DNA from: Rhodoplanes serenus
Lineage (GTDB): Bacteria > Pseudomonadota > Alphaproteobacteria > Rhizobiales > Xanthobacteraceae
Assembly (NCBI GenBank): GCA_945893145.1
Contig: CAMDDZ010000059.1
Span: forward strand, 1-35,182
Reading direction: 5' to 3'
DNA length: 35,182 bases
The first letter of the stretch is position 1, and every line of letters starts with the position of its first letter. Of this stretch, positions 1 through 7,976 are shown piece after piece. The notes below the pieces were generated by a model. The model searched no databases. It saw nothing but the letters and a program-made list of their open reading frames with translations, and had not been told where the DNA came from. The position numbers and the translations under genes are program-made.

Positions 1-138
1 GCGACTTGCGCCCAATTCGCCGATGCGACGCTTGGGTTCCTGCGTGAAAGAGTTCCCCGGAATTGGCCGCGATTCCGCGATTCGGTCACCGACAACTTCC
101 GCATCATCAATCCAAAGGATTTTCGGGTTGTGACGTGA
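1..138 (+). CDS. C-terminal end of an unidentified protein (cut by window edge)
   Basis: Frame 1 is open from the first base to a TGA at 136-138 and encodes 45 residues, ending in NFRIINPKDFRVVT. Only the C-terminus is present, so the family cannot be recognised. Its position just before two surface-polysaccharide genes on the same strand makes another polysaccharide gene, such as a glycosyltransferase, a reasonable guess but no more. The next gene starts 96 bases downstream, and that gap contains a short inverted repeat. Confidence 0.5.
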   Translation, partial: ATCAQFADATLGFLRERVPRNWPRFRDSVTDNFRIINPKDFRVVT

Positions 139-162
139 ACGGGGTATACTTTTCGTCCCCGT
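139..162 (+). other. short inverted repeat between polysaccharide genes
   Basis: ACGGGG (139-144) and CCCCGT (157-162) form a 6-bp stem with a 12-base loop directly after the stop codon of the upstream partial gene. There is no T-tract, so it is at best a weak terminator. It could also be an operator for the transferase that starts at 235. The heptamer GTGAACG occurs on both sides of it (135-141 and 161-167). Confidence 0.25.
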
Positions 163-234
163 GAACGAAGGCGGCGCTGCGAACAGGCGCCCCGCAACAG
201 GCGTTATCAGGACGCCAGGTGCCAAAGGGCGAAC

Positions 235-1779
235 ATGGGTGAATTCGATCACCGGCAGATCATCAATGCGGCTGCTGCCACAGCCGTGAGCGGCGGAAGT
301 GCGGCTGCGCCAACACGCGCGCCGCAGCTGTCGCCCGCAGCACTTGCGGCCGCGGCCGAACAGTTGCCGTCGCCCTATTCGCCGATCGTGCTCGCGGGTG
401 CGGTGCGCATCGCCGAATTCGCGCTGATTGCGCTGATCGGGCTTGCGATCCAGTTGATCTACGTGGTGCCGGCCGATGGCTTCGAGTGGCACTACGTCGG
501 CGCCATTCTGGGCATCGCCGTGCTGGCGATGCTGGCGTTTCAGGCTGCCGACATTTACCAGGTGCAGGCCTTCCGCGGCCACGAGAAGCAATACTTCCGG
601 CTCGCTTCGGCATGGTCCGTGGTGTTCCTCATCGTCATCGGTGTGTCGTTCTTTGCCAAGGCGGGCGACCAGTTCTCGCGCGTCTGGCTCGGCAGCTTCT
701 ACGTGGTCGGATTGCTGGCGTTGCTGATGGAACGGCGCGCGCTGTTTCTTCTGGTCCGGCGCTGGACCCGGCAGGGCCGCCTGACGCGCCGCACGGCCAT
801 CGTGGGCGGCGGCGAAAAAGGCGAGGCGCTGATTTCCGCGCTCGCCACGCAACGCGATTCCGACGTGCGCGTGGTCGGGCTGTTCGACGACCGCGGCGAC
901 GCCCGCTCGCCCGCGGCAATCGCGGGTCAGAGCAAGCTCGGCACCGTCGAGGAGCTGGTGGAATTCGCCCGCCGCACCCGCATCGATCTGGTCATCTTCT
1001 CGCTGCCGATCTCGGCCGAGACCCGCATCCTGCACATGCTGAAAAAGCTCTGGGTGCTGCCGGTCGATATCCGCCTCGCGGCGCACTCCAACAAGCTGCA
1101 TTTCCGTCCCCGCTCCTACTCCTATCTCGGCAACGTGCCGGTGCTCGACGTGTTCGACCGGCCGATCGCCGACTGGGACGTGGTGATGAAATGGCTGTTC
1201 GACAAAGTCGTCGGCACGCTGGCTTTGATTGCGCTGTCGCCGCTCATGCTGCTGACTGCGCTCGCGATCAAGCTCGACAGCCGCGGACCGGTGCTGTTCA
1301 AGCAAAAGCGCTACGGCTTCAACAACGAGCTGGTCGAGGTCTACAAGTTCCGCTCGATGTACACCAACCAGTCGGACGCGGCCGCGAACAAACTCGTCAC
1401 CAAAGGCGATCCGCGTGTGACACGCGTCGGCCGCTTCATTCGCAAGACCAGCCTCGACGAGTTGCCGCAGCTCTTCAACGTCGTGTTCGTCGGCAATCTC
1501 TCATTGGTCGGCCCTCGTCCCCATGCGGTCAACGCCAAGGCCGAGGAACAGCGCTATGACGAGGCGGTGGACGGTTATTTCGCGCGCCACCGCGTCAAGC
1601 CCGGCATCACCGGCTGGGCGCAAATCAACGGCTGGCGCGGCGAAACCGACACCCACGAGAAAATCCAGAAGCGCGTCGAGCACGACCTCTACTACATCGA
1701 AAACTGGTCGGTGCTGTTCGATCTCTTCATTCTGCTGAAGACGCCTTTCGCGCTGCTCAAGACCGAGAACGCCTACTGA
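235..1779 (+). CDS. undecaprenyl-phosphate sugar phosphotransferase (WcaJ-like)
   Basis: Polyisoprenyl-phosphate hexose-1-phosphate transferase, 514 aa, the usual length for the long WcaJ/ExoY-type enzymes that load the first sugar phosphate onto undecaprenyl phosphate at the inner membrane. Residues ~55-165 hold about four membrane segments. A Rossmann-like region follows (GGGEKGEAL near 185-195). The C-terminal catalytic domain (~315-514) starts with a membrane re-entrant helix and carries the family motifs [21 protein letters not shown] and [15 protein letters not shown]. The particular sugar (glucose or galactose) cannot be told from sequence alone. The stop TGA overlaps the ATG of the next gene, so the two are translationally coupled. 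Confidence 0.92.
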   Translation: MGEFDHRQIINAAAATAVSGGSAAAPTRAPQLSPAALAAAAEQLPSPYSPIVLAGAVRIAEFALIALIGLAIQLIYVVPADGFEWHYVGAILGIAVLAMLAFQAADIYQVQAFRGHEKQYFRLASAWSVVFLIVIGVSFFAKAGDQFSRVWLGSFYVVGLLALLMERRALFLLVRRWTRQGRLTRRTAIVGGGEKGEALISALATQRDSDVRVVGLFDDRGDARSPAAIAGQSKLGTVEELVEFARRTRIDLVIFSLPISAETRILHMLKKLWVLPVDIRLAAHSNKLHFRPRSYSYLGNVPVLDVFDRPIADWDVVMKWLFDKVVGTLALIALSPLMLLTALAIKLDSRGPVLFKQKRYGFNNELVEVYKFRSMYTNQSDAAANKLVTKGDPRVTRVGRFIRKTSLDELPQLFNVVFVGNLSLVGPRPHAVNAKAEEQRYDEAVDGYFARHRVKPGITGWAQINGWRGETDTHEKIQKRVEHDLYYIENWSVLFDLFILLKTPFALLKTENAY

Positions 1780-3053
1780 TGACGATGCCGGCTTACGCCC
1801 CGGCCTATGCGGCAGCCGATCCGGCGGCCCAGTTCCGGCCGGCCGCCGAACGGCTGCGGCTGCTGCTGTTGTGGCTCACCGGCGCTGCAGGCGCAGCGGC
1901 GTTCATCGAGCCGAGCCCCTATGAATTCGCCTCGATGCTGGCGCTCCTGGTGTTCGTGGTGGGCGGGCTCACCGTCCGTGCCGCCTTCATGCCGCTCGCG
2001 GTTCTGCTGATCCTGCTCAACGTCGGGTTTTCGTATTCGGCCAGCACGCTGCTCAACCAGCAGCCGATCCTGATCTGGGTCCTGACGTCCTGGTATCTGG
2101 CGGTCACGGCGCTGTTTTTCGCGATGGCGCTCACCGTCAACACCGAAGCGCGGCTGAATGCGCTGATGCGCGGCTGTGTCATCGCCGGCGTGATCACATC
2201 GGTCGCGGGCGTCGCCGGCTATTTCCATCTGCTGCCGCGCTCCGACGATCTCTTTCTGCTCTACGGCCGTGCCAAGGGGACGTTCAAGGACCCCAACGTG
2301 TTCGGCGCGTTTCTGATCCTGCCGGCGTTGCTCGCTCTGCAACAAGTGATCTTCGGTCAAGCCTGGCGCGCCATCCGCAACATGGTGCTGTTCGGGCTGT
2401 TTTCTGCCGCCATCCTGCTGTCGTTCTCGCGCGGCGCCTGGGGCCAGATGGCGTTCACCGCGCTGCTGACGTTGGGTTTCAGTTTCATCACCACGCGCTC
2501 GTCGAACCAGCGGCTGCGGATCGTGCTGATCGCGGGGCTCGGCGCCGTTGCGATCGTGCTGTTCCTCGCGGCACTGCTCTCCATCCCGGCCGTCGCCGAG
2601 CTCTTCAAGGAGCGCGTCAGCCTCGAGCAGAGCTACGACGTCGGCGAGACCGGCCGGTTCGGCCGCCATGTGCTCGGTGCGATGCTCGCGCTCGATACGC
2701 CGTTCGGCATCGGGCCCATGCAATTCCACAACTACTTCCCCGAGGATCCGCACAACACCTACCTCAACGCCTTCATGTCCGGCGGCTGGCTCTCCGGCGT
2801 CTGCGCGGCGACGCTGGTGCTGCTGACGCTGAGCTTCGGCTTCCGGGCCGTGTTCGTGACGACGCCCTGGCAACCGACCCTGATCGCGGTCTATTCCGCC
2901 TATGTCGGGCTCGCGGTCGAGAGCGCCATCATCGACACAGACCACTGGCGGCATTCGTTTCTGCTGCTCGGCGTGCTGTGGGGGCTGATCGCCGCGACGC
3001 GGACTTACGACCCAAGCAGCCAGGCCCTTGTCCGGCGGCGGGTGGCAGCGTAG
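1779..3053 (+). CDS. O-antigen ligase / polysaccharide polymerase family membrane protein
   Basis: Protein of 424 aa with about ten to twelve hydrophobic segments and one longer periplasmic loop (~265-330). That loop contains the ETGRFGRH...FGIGPMQF...DPHNTYLNAF pattern typical of the Wzy_C/WaaL (O-antigen ligase) superfamily, in which the His of the HNxxL segment is important. The role is probably polymerisation or ligation of lipid-linked polysaccharide at the periplasmic face of the inner membrane. It starts inside the stop codon of the sugar-phosphate transferase (TGATG overlap), so both act in one exopolysaccharide or O-antigen pathway. Whether it is a polymerase or a ligase is not decided by the sequence. 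Confidence 0.85.
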   Translation: MTMPAYAPAYAAADPAAQFRPAAERLRLLLLWLTGAAGAAAFIEPSPYEFASMLALLVFVVGGLTVRAAFMPLAVLLILLNVGFSYSASTLLNQQPILIWVLTSWYLAVTALFFAMALTVNTEARLNALMRGCVIAGVITSVAGVAGYFHLLPRSDDLFLLYGRAKGTFKDPNVFGAFLILPALLALQQVIFGQAWRAIRNMVLFGLFSAAILLSFSRGAWGQMAFTALLTLGFSFITTRSSNQRLRIVLIAGLGAVAIVLFLAALLSIPAVAELFKERVSLEQSYDVGETGRFGRHVLGAMLALDTPFGIGPMQFHNYFPEDPHNTYLNAFMSGGWLSGVCAATLVLLTLSFGFRAVFVTTPWQPTLIAVYSAYVGLAVESAIIDTDHWRHSFLLLGVLWGLIAATRTYDPSSQALVRRRVAA

Positions 3054-3067
3054 GACTGGCCTCAAGT

Positions 3068-3145
3068 CGGAGCGTAGCGCAGCCCGGTTAGCGCACCAGT
3101 CTGGGGGACTGGGGGTCGGGAGTTCGAATCTCCCCGCTCCGACCA
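3068..3145 (+). tRNA. tRNA-Pro (anticodon GGG), CCA encoded
   Basis: A full cloverleaf can be drawn. The acceptor stem pairs CGGAGCG (3068-3074) with CGCTCCG (3135-3141), and the D-stem is GCGC/GCGC. The anticodon stem CCAGT/ACTGG encloses the loop CTGGGGG with anticodon GGG. The T-arm is GGGAG-TTCGAAT-CTCCC. Discriminator A and an encoded CCA end the gene. It reads proline codon CCC. The gene lies 14 bases after the polysaccharide operon and marks the left border of a gene-poor, island-like stretch, as tRNA 3' ends often do. Confidence 0.96.
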
Positions 3146-3380
3146 CCTAAGATACTGATTTTCATGCGAATAATTCTTATCATGCCGTCGTGACCTAAGC
3201 CGCTTTCGTACCGTGTCGCCACTGTGTCGCCACCGACCAAAATTTGATCTCGCGGTCCCTCAGTGTCCTCTTAGCGGCGCGATTCCGATGTCGGCAACCA
3301 GCAGACACGTCCTCGCTTTCAAGCAATGTCTTGCTTTCGCTGAAATCGAACCAACTCCACAAATCGCTTCCTAATCATCT
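3146..3380. other. non-coding stretch behind tRNA-Pro
   Basis: No reading frame of convincing length or composition is visible on either strand. It contains a short direct repeat of TGTCGCCAC (around 3213-3232). It is the site where an integrase or an attachment-site remnant would be expected after a tRNA gene, but I see neither here. Confidence 0.4.
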
Positions 3381-3725
3381 CTAAGGCGGCGGTTCGCCGC
3401 CAAGCGCCTCCTTGATTCGCTCGAATTTTTTCTTCAGCTGATGTCTGCTCAAAAAGGTGAAGACAGCGATTAGAACAGCGATTGAGAACGCGCCAATGTC
3501 GTGAAGCGGCTTAATGATTTCAGCGTAAGGTTTAAGAGCAGCTGATGCGTGTCTGACATAGGCCCAAAGCTCAGCAGTCAAACCTCCCGTACGGAGTGCC
3601 ATCAGTTCGAGCCAGTTGGCCAATGCCGGCTCGCCGGCAGCCGCTAGCAAAAGTGCCGAGCCAACAACGCAAGCGACCGCAATAGAGACGATCGCGAATA
3701 ATCCACAGATGACTAGACGCGCCAC
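3381..3725 (-). CDS. small membrane protein of unknown function
   Basis: Unrecognised protein of 114 aa when started at the GTG at 3725, which has a good GGGAGG ribosome site (3731-3736) five bases upstream. An upstream ATG at 3824 would add 33 residues with no membrane-protein character. Two clear hydrophobic segments are visible: residues ~2-29 (LVICGLFAIVSIAVACVVGS) and ~80-98 (IGAFSIAVLIAVFTFL). A basic, charged C-terminal tail follows (RHQLKKKFERIKEALGGE). It stands alone in the post-tRNA region. No function is inferred. Confidence 0.6.
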   Translation of the reverse strand: MARLVICGLFAIVSIAVACVVGSALLLAAAGEPALANWLELMALRTGGLTAELWAYVRHASAALKPYAEIIKPLHDIGAFSIAVLIAVFTFLSRHQLKKKFERIKEALGGEPPP

Positions 3726-3888
3726 GCCACCCTCCCGACAGGAACTCAGAGGGTACTCTAAAACGAAGTACGCGCTCTGGTTGCTGGCGAGAGGATTTTC
3801 ACACACGTTTCCGCTGGTATCCACAAGCGCCGAAGGCCCAGGACTCGCTTGGTCTGCGAGAACCTAATCTCCCTGTGCGAGGTAGCCA

Positions 3889-4122
3889 TTAGCTCTGCGG
3901 TGGATTCACCCCCGCGGCGTTCATAAATTGAATCTCAAGGTGTTCAATCATATCGGCGACGCCGTGGAAGCTAGATTTCTTGAGGGCTTCAATGATGTGC
4001 GCCGGGAGCGTGGTCCGCAAGATCGCTACATCTCTGACGTACTTGATGGTGTTTCCGGCGGACCCTCGATTGCAATACCAAATCTTTGCTCTCCCTGCCG
4101 TTGAATTAGGCCTATATCGCCG
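3889..4122 (-). pseudogene. possible gene remnant (unrecognised, no clear start)
   Basis: The minus strand is open from a TAG at 4123-4125 to a TAA at 3889-3891, giving 77 codons with protein-like composition, for example IWYCNRGSAGNTIKYVRDVA and TLPAHIIEALKKSSFHGVAD. No ATG or GTG lies near its beginning. The first usable starts are a TTG giving 43 residues or internal ATGs. The balanced composition and absence of low-complexity arginine runs set it apart from antisense shadows here. It may be the 3' part of a decayed gene or a small gene with an unusual start. Confidence 0.35.
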
Positions 4123-4190
4123 CTACGTTTCAACAAAACAATCAAAAACAATTCATACCGGGTCGTTTTTAAATATTTGGGGGGATAACA
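4123..4190 (+). promoter_or_regulatory. AT-rich leader with ribosome site for the 4191 gene
   Basis: This is one of the most AT-rich segments in an otherwise GC-rich window, consistent with a promoter region for the gene at 4191. A GGGGGGA purine run sits about five bases before the ATG and is the likely ribosome binding site. No convincing -35/-10 pair could be fixed by eye. Confidence 0.35.
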
Positions 4191-5012
4191 ATGTCGAACA
4201 CCAGTCTTGCTGCGGCCGCCAACATTCGCAATGAAATCACGACACTCGCCGCTACTTCCGCAATCGCCCATTTTGAATGGACAGACGATAACGAAAACCA
4301 AGACCCGGCGCCGCAAGCCTACATCAAAGGGATGGCGCTGTCTTACGCGCGCGTCTATTGCAAGTTCAAATCCGGCCATCCCGCAGCACTTGAAATGGCA
4401 AGGGCAAAATCTGGCCATGCGGGGGCAGACACCGACGCTTTTGCTTACTTGGCTGGAATGTATGCCCAGCAGGGGTTGAACAACGACGTGGCTGGTATCG
4501 ATTGCCTCCGCAACCTCTTCGTCCTGCTGTTCGGCCTCGGCGTTGACGAGAGTTCAGGCCGTTACTGCAAAGGACGATACCTCAAGGATGGCTTTAATCA
4601 GCAGGACAATGCGGAAGCTGGAATGTTTCAGTCGGCATTCAACCTGACCCATCCCCCGGCCGGTCATCCCAATCCTTCTTACGGAGCCGTTCTTCTGAAT
4701 CTTTTCAACCACTACGAGGCCAATCCCACGACCGGCTTTGCGGAGGTGTTTCGTACGGGAATTACGTGCAACGCGAACGATGCCATAAATTGGGGTCAGG
4801 AAAATACACCCGGTTGGCGATACCAGCAGTTGGCCAAGACCTGTCCGGCTTTCGCAGTTGAGTTCACGGGCGTTGCTCTGAGAAACCGGCCGAGACATTG
4901 GGCGCCTATCAGAGACCGATACGTAGAGATCGTGCCGGTATGCAGAGAGCTACTAATCGGCATTGAGGGGTTGGTTGATCGGCCCCCCGGATTTTGCGCA
5001 CAAGTTCTTTAG
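4191..5012 (+). CDS. lysozyme-like protein without signal peptide
   Basis: Protein of 273 aa. The central part looks like a lysozyme/transglycosylase-type fold: FGLGVDESSGRYCKGRYLKD (~115-132) with candidate catalytic Glu120, followed by a second acidic motif AEAGMFQSAFN (~141-151, Glu142). The spacing and the E-SSG...GMFQ pattern are those of goose-type or SLT-like peptidoglycan hydrolases. Several cysteines are present (57, 105, 126, 193, 218, 251, 269). No N-terminal signal peptide or membrane segment is visible, so export would need another route. It precedes, on the same strand, a larger protein that also has a lysozyme-like segment. The exact family and substrate are uncertain. Confidence 0.6.
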   Translation: MSNTSLAAAANIRNEITTLAATSAIAHFEWTDDNENQDPAPQAYIKGMALSYARVYCKFKSGHPAALEMARAKSGHAGADTDAFAYLAGMYAQQGLNNDVAGIDCLRNLFVLLFGLGVDESSGRYCKGRYLKDGFNQQDNAEAGMFQSAFNLTHPPAGHPNPSYGAVLLNLFNHYEANPTTGFAEVFRTGITCNANDAINWGQENTPGWRYQQLAKTCPAFAVEFTGVALRNRPRHWAPIRDRYVEIVPVCRELLIGIEGLVDRPPGFCAQVL

Positions 5013-5015
5013 CGC

Positions 5016-5051
5016 CGCCGCCGGCCCTTGCGTCAAGGTGGGACCGGCGGC
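5016..5051 (+). terminator. possible terminator hairpin after the lysozyme-like gene
   Basis: GCCGCCGG (5017-5024) pairs with CCGGCGGC (5044-5051). An inner CCTT/AAGG stem lies at 5026-5036. It begins five bases after the stop codon of the gene ending at 5012. There is no following T-run, so intrinsic termination would be weak; an mRNA-stabilising end is equally possible. Confidence 0.35.
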
Positions 5052-5306
5052 CAAACGCCTGTTCTCAATACGACAGCTGGCGATGGCTGCCGCGTTTTTG
5101 AATCGGTGGCCTGACCGATCTTTTATACCAGGCTGATTGAGAGGTTAGTTCATGACTGCAGCTTCGTCGAGCGGCGGTGTGACGGTTAGGCTATGACGCA
5201 GCTCAAAGTTGTCGAGCAAAAATTGCTGCTTTAGGCTGTCCCGGAGGATCGGGGCGAACGGCTTGCAACGGCCTGCGCCCCGCTTGCGCAGAATGGGCGA
5301 AATCTA
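5052..5306. other. intergenic region without a convincing gene
   Basis: Only very short frames are visible, for example 14 codons from an ATG at 5152 and 13 codons from one overlapping its stop. They are too short to call. It probably carries the promoter of the 716-residue fusion protein. No repeat or tRNA-like element was seen. Confidence 0.35.
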
Positions 5307-7457
5307 ATGACGAATTTTCCGGTTGGCGATTTGCAGACACCTGCTCAGCATTTCACGGCAAGTGACGTGTCGGGCGCGTTCGCATCACTTGATATGGCGA
5401 TTGCCGACGCGCTTGGCAAAGCTCAGCCGGTCGTCGTGAAGTGTAACCTGCTGCGCGGCGGTCCAGTCGAGAGCTTTGCGATCCAAGAGCAGGTCTCAAC
5501 CGAGCTCTCGCCGGTGATCGAGTTCCGGGCGGATAGCGCTCTTGGCCAGATGGTTCTTGTGCTGAAGGGAGTGGGAGGCACGCGTGTCTACGTTGCCGCC
5601 AATGTCGAAGGCGGTACGCGCTGGGTCGCAATCGAGAGCTTGGCCGAGTTCTACGTACTCGCGGAGGTCGATCGCAGAAACCAACGCAAGGCGTGGACCG
5701 ACAAGCTTGGCAAGGTAGAGAAGGCCAGTTGGCCCGCCGCGCTGTTGCCGGCGCGCGACCGGCTTAACAGTCTCTCGTCTGTGGCACTGCTGCTGCTTTT
5801 GGCGTGGCTCGGTCCGGTTGGCAGCATTCCCGTATTGGACATAGAGGCACCTCCGAGCAGGCGCGGTGCAGTCAGCAAGGGTGCGACCTTGCCGGTGTTT
5901 CGCTATCCATTGGTCGAGCCGGAATGCTACCTACGGGTCATTAGCGGAAGCGAAGGCTGGCTCGAGAGCATCAACGCCTGGGACCTCAACGCCGGCATTA
6001 GCATCGGACCGATACAATTCAACGCGCAGGGCGGCTTCATCATCAAGTACCTACATGAATTCCAGGACGCTGACCCCTTCCTGTTTTCCACGTGCTTCAA
6101 CGATCTGGAGTGGACGACCAAGCTTAGTGGATCAGTTCCTGTCCTTGTTGTTGGAGGCGAAAACCCAATCGAACTCTTCGGGCGAGCCACGGACAACGAC
6201 AAAAATGTTGGCTACTTTCAGTCCGGAAAGCCTGGGAAAACAGGGTTCAAGGACATTGACGCCAACTTCCGCAAGGACCTCGCAATAAGATTTCGTAATG
6301 CGATGGTGTGGCCCCACGTCCAGCAGATTATCGCCAACGTAAGCGCGGAATGGCTGGAGCCAGGACTCAACAAGCTTGCTGCCGCAAACTACGCAGCGAT
6401 CGATCCGAAGCGGCCGGACCGGGATCTATTCGTTCTGAAGGCGCTCCTTTTATCCTGCTTTGTGCGCTTCAGCGGGAGCCTTTTGCACTTGATCAAGGCC
6501 CTGACGCTGTTCTCCACGCCGCGCAAGAAGATTGAGGCGTTGGAGTCCGTGTTGTTGGGCCCTGACGAATGGCCGAACTTCGGCAAGACCAAGCAGGAAG
6601 CGCGCGCCAGGCGCGAGGAGTTGGCTGGGCGCGTCGAAAGGCAGCGGCCGATGGCTGAGGCCGTGTGGGATACGATAAATCGGCTCGCCGACGAGGCGAC
6701 TCCGGCGGCGGTCGCCTCAGCGCCTACGCCAGAGCCGTCATTGGCTGAGCTCGCAACCCACGTGGCTGAGATACGCGAACTACTTGCCAAGGTGACCGGC
6801 GGGATGCACTCGGGACCAAGCGTACCCCTCGGTGCTTTGGCCGGTTCGCCGACAATCCTCGCGGACGCGCGCTTTCTCGCCTCGGCCGGCCTTGAGGCTG
6901 CCAACGTCGACGAAACCGTCTTGCGTCGCTTGGCCAAGGAGAGCGGGCACGAACTGCCAATGGATCGGCTGATCGCGCTTCGCAACGAGCGCTATCCGCA
7001 AAGTTATCCGCGATTTTGGGCGATCGTTGATTTCGACCTTCATTCTTCGAAGCCACGCATGTTTGTTTTCGATGTCGTCGCGGAGACGATCGCGAGCTAC
7101 CTATGTGCGCATGGAAAGGGTTCGGAGGGGCCGAAGGACGACGGCTACGCCGAGGTATTTTCAAATAGCAGCGGCTCGAAGGCCTCCTCACTTGGCATCT
7201 ACCGATGCGCGGAAACGTACAACAGCACCAAGAATGCCTACTCTCTACGCCTCGACGGGCTGGAGGCAACCAATTCGAATGCGCGCTCGCGCGCCATCGT
7301 TGTGCACGGCGCGGACTATGTGTCCGACAGCTTCGTCAAGAAGCACGGTCGGGTTGGCCGCAGCGAGGGTTGCCCGGCGCTCGACCGCAAGTACTCAACA
7401 TACGTAGTCGACCAGCTCAAGCAGGGTTCGTTGCTGATCCACTGGAAGGCACCATAA
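5307..7457 (+). CDS. lysozyme-like + YkuD_2-type L,D-transpeptidase fusion protein
   Basis: Multidomain protein of 716 aa. The C-terminus (~567-712) matches the murein L,D-transpeptidase YkuD_2 pattern: SSLGIYRCAETY, SLRLDGLE, RSRAIVVHGADYV (His668) and GRVGRSEGCPAL (Cys689). These are the catalytic His and Cys of that family. A middle segment (~206-350) has SEGWLESINAWDLN and GISIGPIQFN, resembling lysozyme or chitosanase-type muramidase folds, with Glu216 or Glu220 as possible acid. Residues 1-150 are unrecognised. A hydrophobic run (~157-175) could be one membrane segment. Residues ~420-500 are charged and Pro/Ala-rich, probably a linker or coiled coil. There is no N-terminal signal peptide. 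The ribosome site before ATG 5307 is weak. Confidence 0.7.
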   Translation: MTNFPVGDLQTPAQHFTASDVSGAFASLDMAIADALGKAQPVVVKCNLLRGGPVESFAIQEQVSTELSPVIEFRADSALGQMVLVLKGVGGTRVYVAANVEGGTRWVAIESLAEFYVLAEVDRRNQRKAWTDKLGKVEKASWPAALLPARDRLNSLSSVALLLLLAWLGPVGSIPVLDIEAPPSRRGAVSKGATLPVFRYPLVEPECYLRVISGSEGWLESINAWDLNAGISIGPIQFNAQGGFIIKYLHEFQDADPFLFSTCFNDLEWTTKLSGSVPVLVVGGENPIELFGRATDNDKNVGYFQSGKPGKTGFKDIDANFRKDLAIRFRNAMVWPHVQQIIANVSAEWLEPGLNKLAAANYAAIDPKRPDRDLFVLKALLLSCFVRFSGSLLHLIKALTLFSTPRKKIEALESVLLGPDEWPNFGKTKQEARARREELAGRVERQRPMAEAVWDTINRLADEATPAAVASAPTPEPSLAELATHVAEIRELLAKVTGGMHSGPSVPLGALAGSPTILADARFLASAGLEAANVDETVLRRLAKESGHELPMDRLIALRNERYPQSYPRFWAIVDFDLHSSKPRMFVFDVVAETIASYLCAHGKGSEGPKDDGYAEVFSNSSGSKASSLGIYRCAETYNSTKNAYSLRLDGLEATNSNARSRAIVVHGADYVSDSFVKKHGRVGRSEGCPALDRKYSTYVVDQLKQGSLLIHWKAP

Positions 7458-7644
7458 GGGACGGCATTGGATATGCGATCTGCACTGGACCGCAGATAGT
7501 AAAGGTTCACGCCGATTATCAAGCCGCCACCACCTCTATCCCCGCTTCCCGCTGAAAATCGTTTATAGCGCCGGTCCGCGCGAATTTATCGATTTACAAA
7601 TCGAACGAATAAGTCCATTAGGTTTTTCGTCCTACCTATCCGAG
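7458..7644. other. intergenic region, AT-richer, no gene seen
   Basis: This gap follows the fusion-protein stop. It includes a small palindrome GATTTACAAATC near 7589-7600 within an AT-rich patch, followed by the large self-complementary block that starts at 7645. It could hold a promoter for a transcript of that block, but no clear consensus was identified. Confidence 0.35.
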
Positions 7645-7836
7645 GGCGTTCTCATGAGACGTCATCTGAGCGGGGTGGGATGCGGCGCCTGCGGATTGGC
7701 TTCGTAAACCAATCCCCGGGAGGCTCGGACCCCGCCCTACGGACATTACGATCCGTGCGCAGGGAGCTCTGCTGGACGGCCTGGGCGCGGTTCGCCCCGG
7801 TTCGCAAGCGCGGCCCGAGGCCTTGATGAGAACGCC
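7645..7836 (+). ncRNA. putative structured RNA element, four-way junction
   Basis: A perfect 11-bp closing stem (GGCGTTCTCAT at 7645-7655 with ATGAGAACGCC at 7826-7836) encloses 170 bases that fold into three further hairpins. The first is GCGGGGT/ACCCCGC (7670-7676/7729-7735), with an inner GGATTGG/CCAATCC hairpin (7693-7699/7709-7715). The second is ACGGA/TCCGT (7739-7743/7752-7756). The third is GGCCT-GGGC-GCG with CGC-GCCC-AGGCC (7778-7789/7809-7822, two single-base bulges). It lies in non-coding sequence. It does not match tmRNA, 6S, 4.5S or RNase P signatures I know. Transcription and strand are inferred, and a non-transcribed palindromic repeat is the main alternative. Confidence 0.45.
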
Positions 7837-7838
7837 GC

Positions 7839-7957
7839 GATGGAGCGCCGGCCGGCGCGCGCCCCCGCTTTGGGCGCCACGCCGGTCATGTCTCAGGCGG
7901 AGCAATCCGCCTGCGGACGAGGCGTGATCGCGATGTGGCGTCGACCGGCGCTCCATC
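7839..7957 (+). ncRNA. second stem-enclosed element with GNRA-capped hairpin
   Basis: A perfect 13-bp stem (GATGGAGCGCCGG at 7839-7851 with CCGGCGCTCCATC at 7945-7957) begins two bases after the preceding element ends. Inside are GCGCCC/GGGCGC (7859-7864/7872-7877) and an 8-bp hairpin CAGGCGGA-GCAA-TCCGCCTG (7894-7913) closed by a GNRA tetraloop when read on the plus strand. On the minus strand that loop would be TTGC, so the plus strand is the better candidate transcript. It may be a second domain of one RNA together with 7645-7836. A mobile palindromic repeat is the alternative. Confidence 0.4.
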
Positions 7958-7976
7958 CCCTCGGGTTTTCCGAGGG
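7958..7976 (+). terminator. hairpin following the structured elements
   Basis: CCCTCGG (7958-7964) and CCGAGGG (7970-7976) form a 7-bp stem with loop GTTTT, immediately after the 13-bp stem of the previous element. It could end a transcript coming from the left. No T-tract follows on either strand, so the terminator reading is weak. Confidence 0.3.

Noticed and set aside
1773..3146. Minus-strand open frame of 457 codons through the polysaccharide genes and tRNA
   Set aside because: It overlaps a certain tRNA and two certain genes and has low-complexity RQE composition.
7645..7836. tmRNA, 6S RNA, 4.5S RNA or RNase P RNA
   Set aside because: No tag-peptide or TTCRANYC arm, no 6S central-bubble pattern, no 4.5S GGAAG motif and no RNase P GAAAGTCC core were found.
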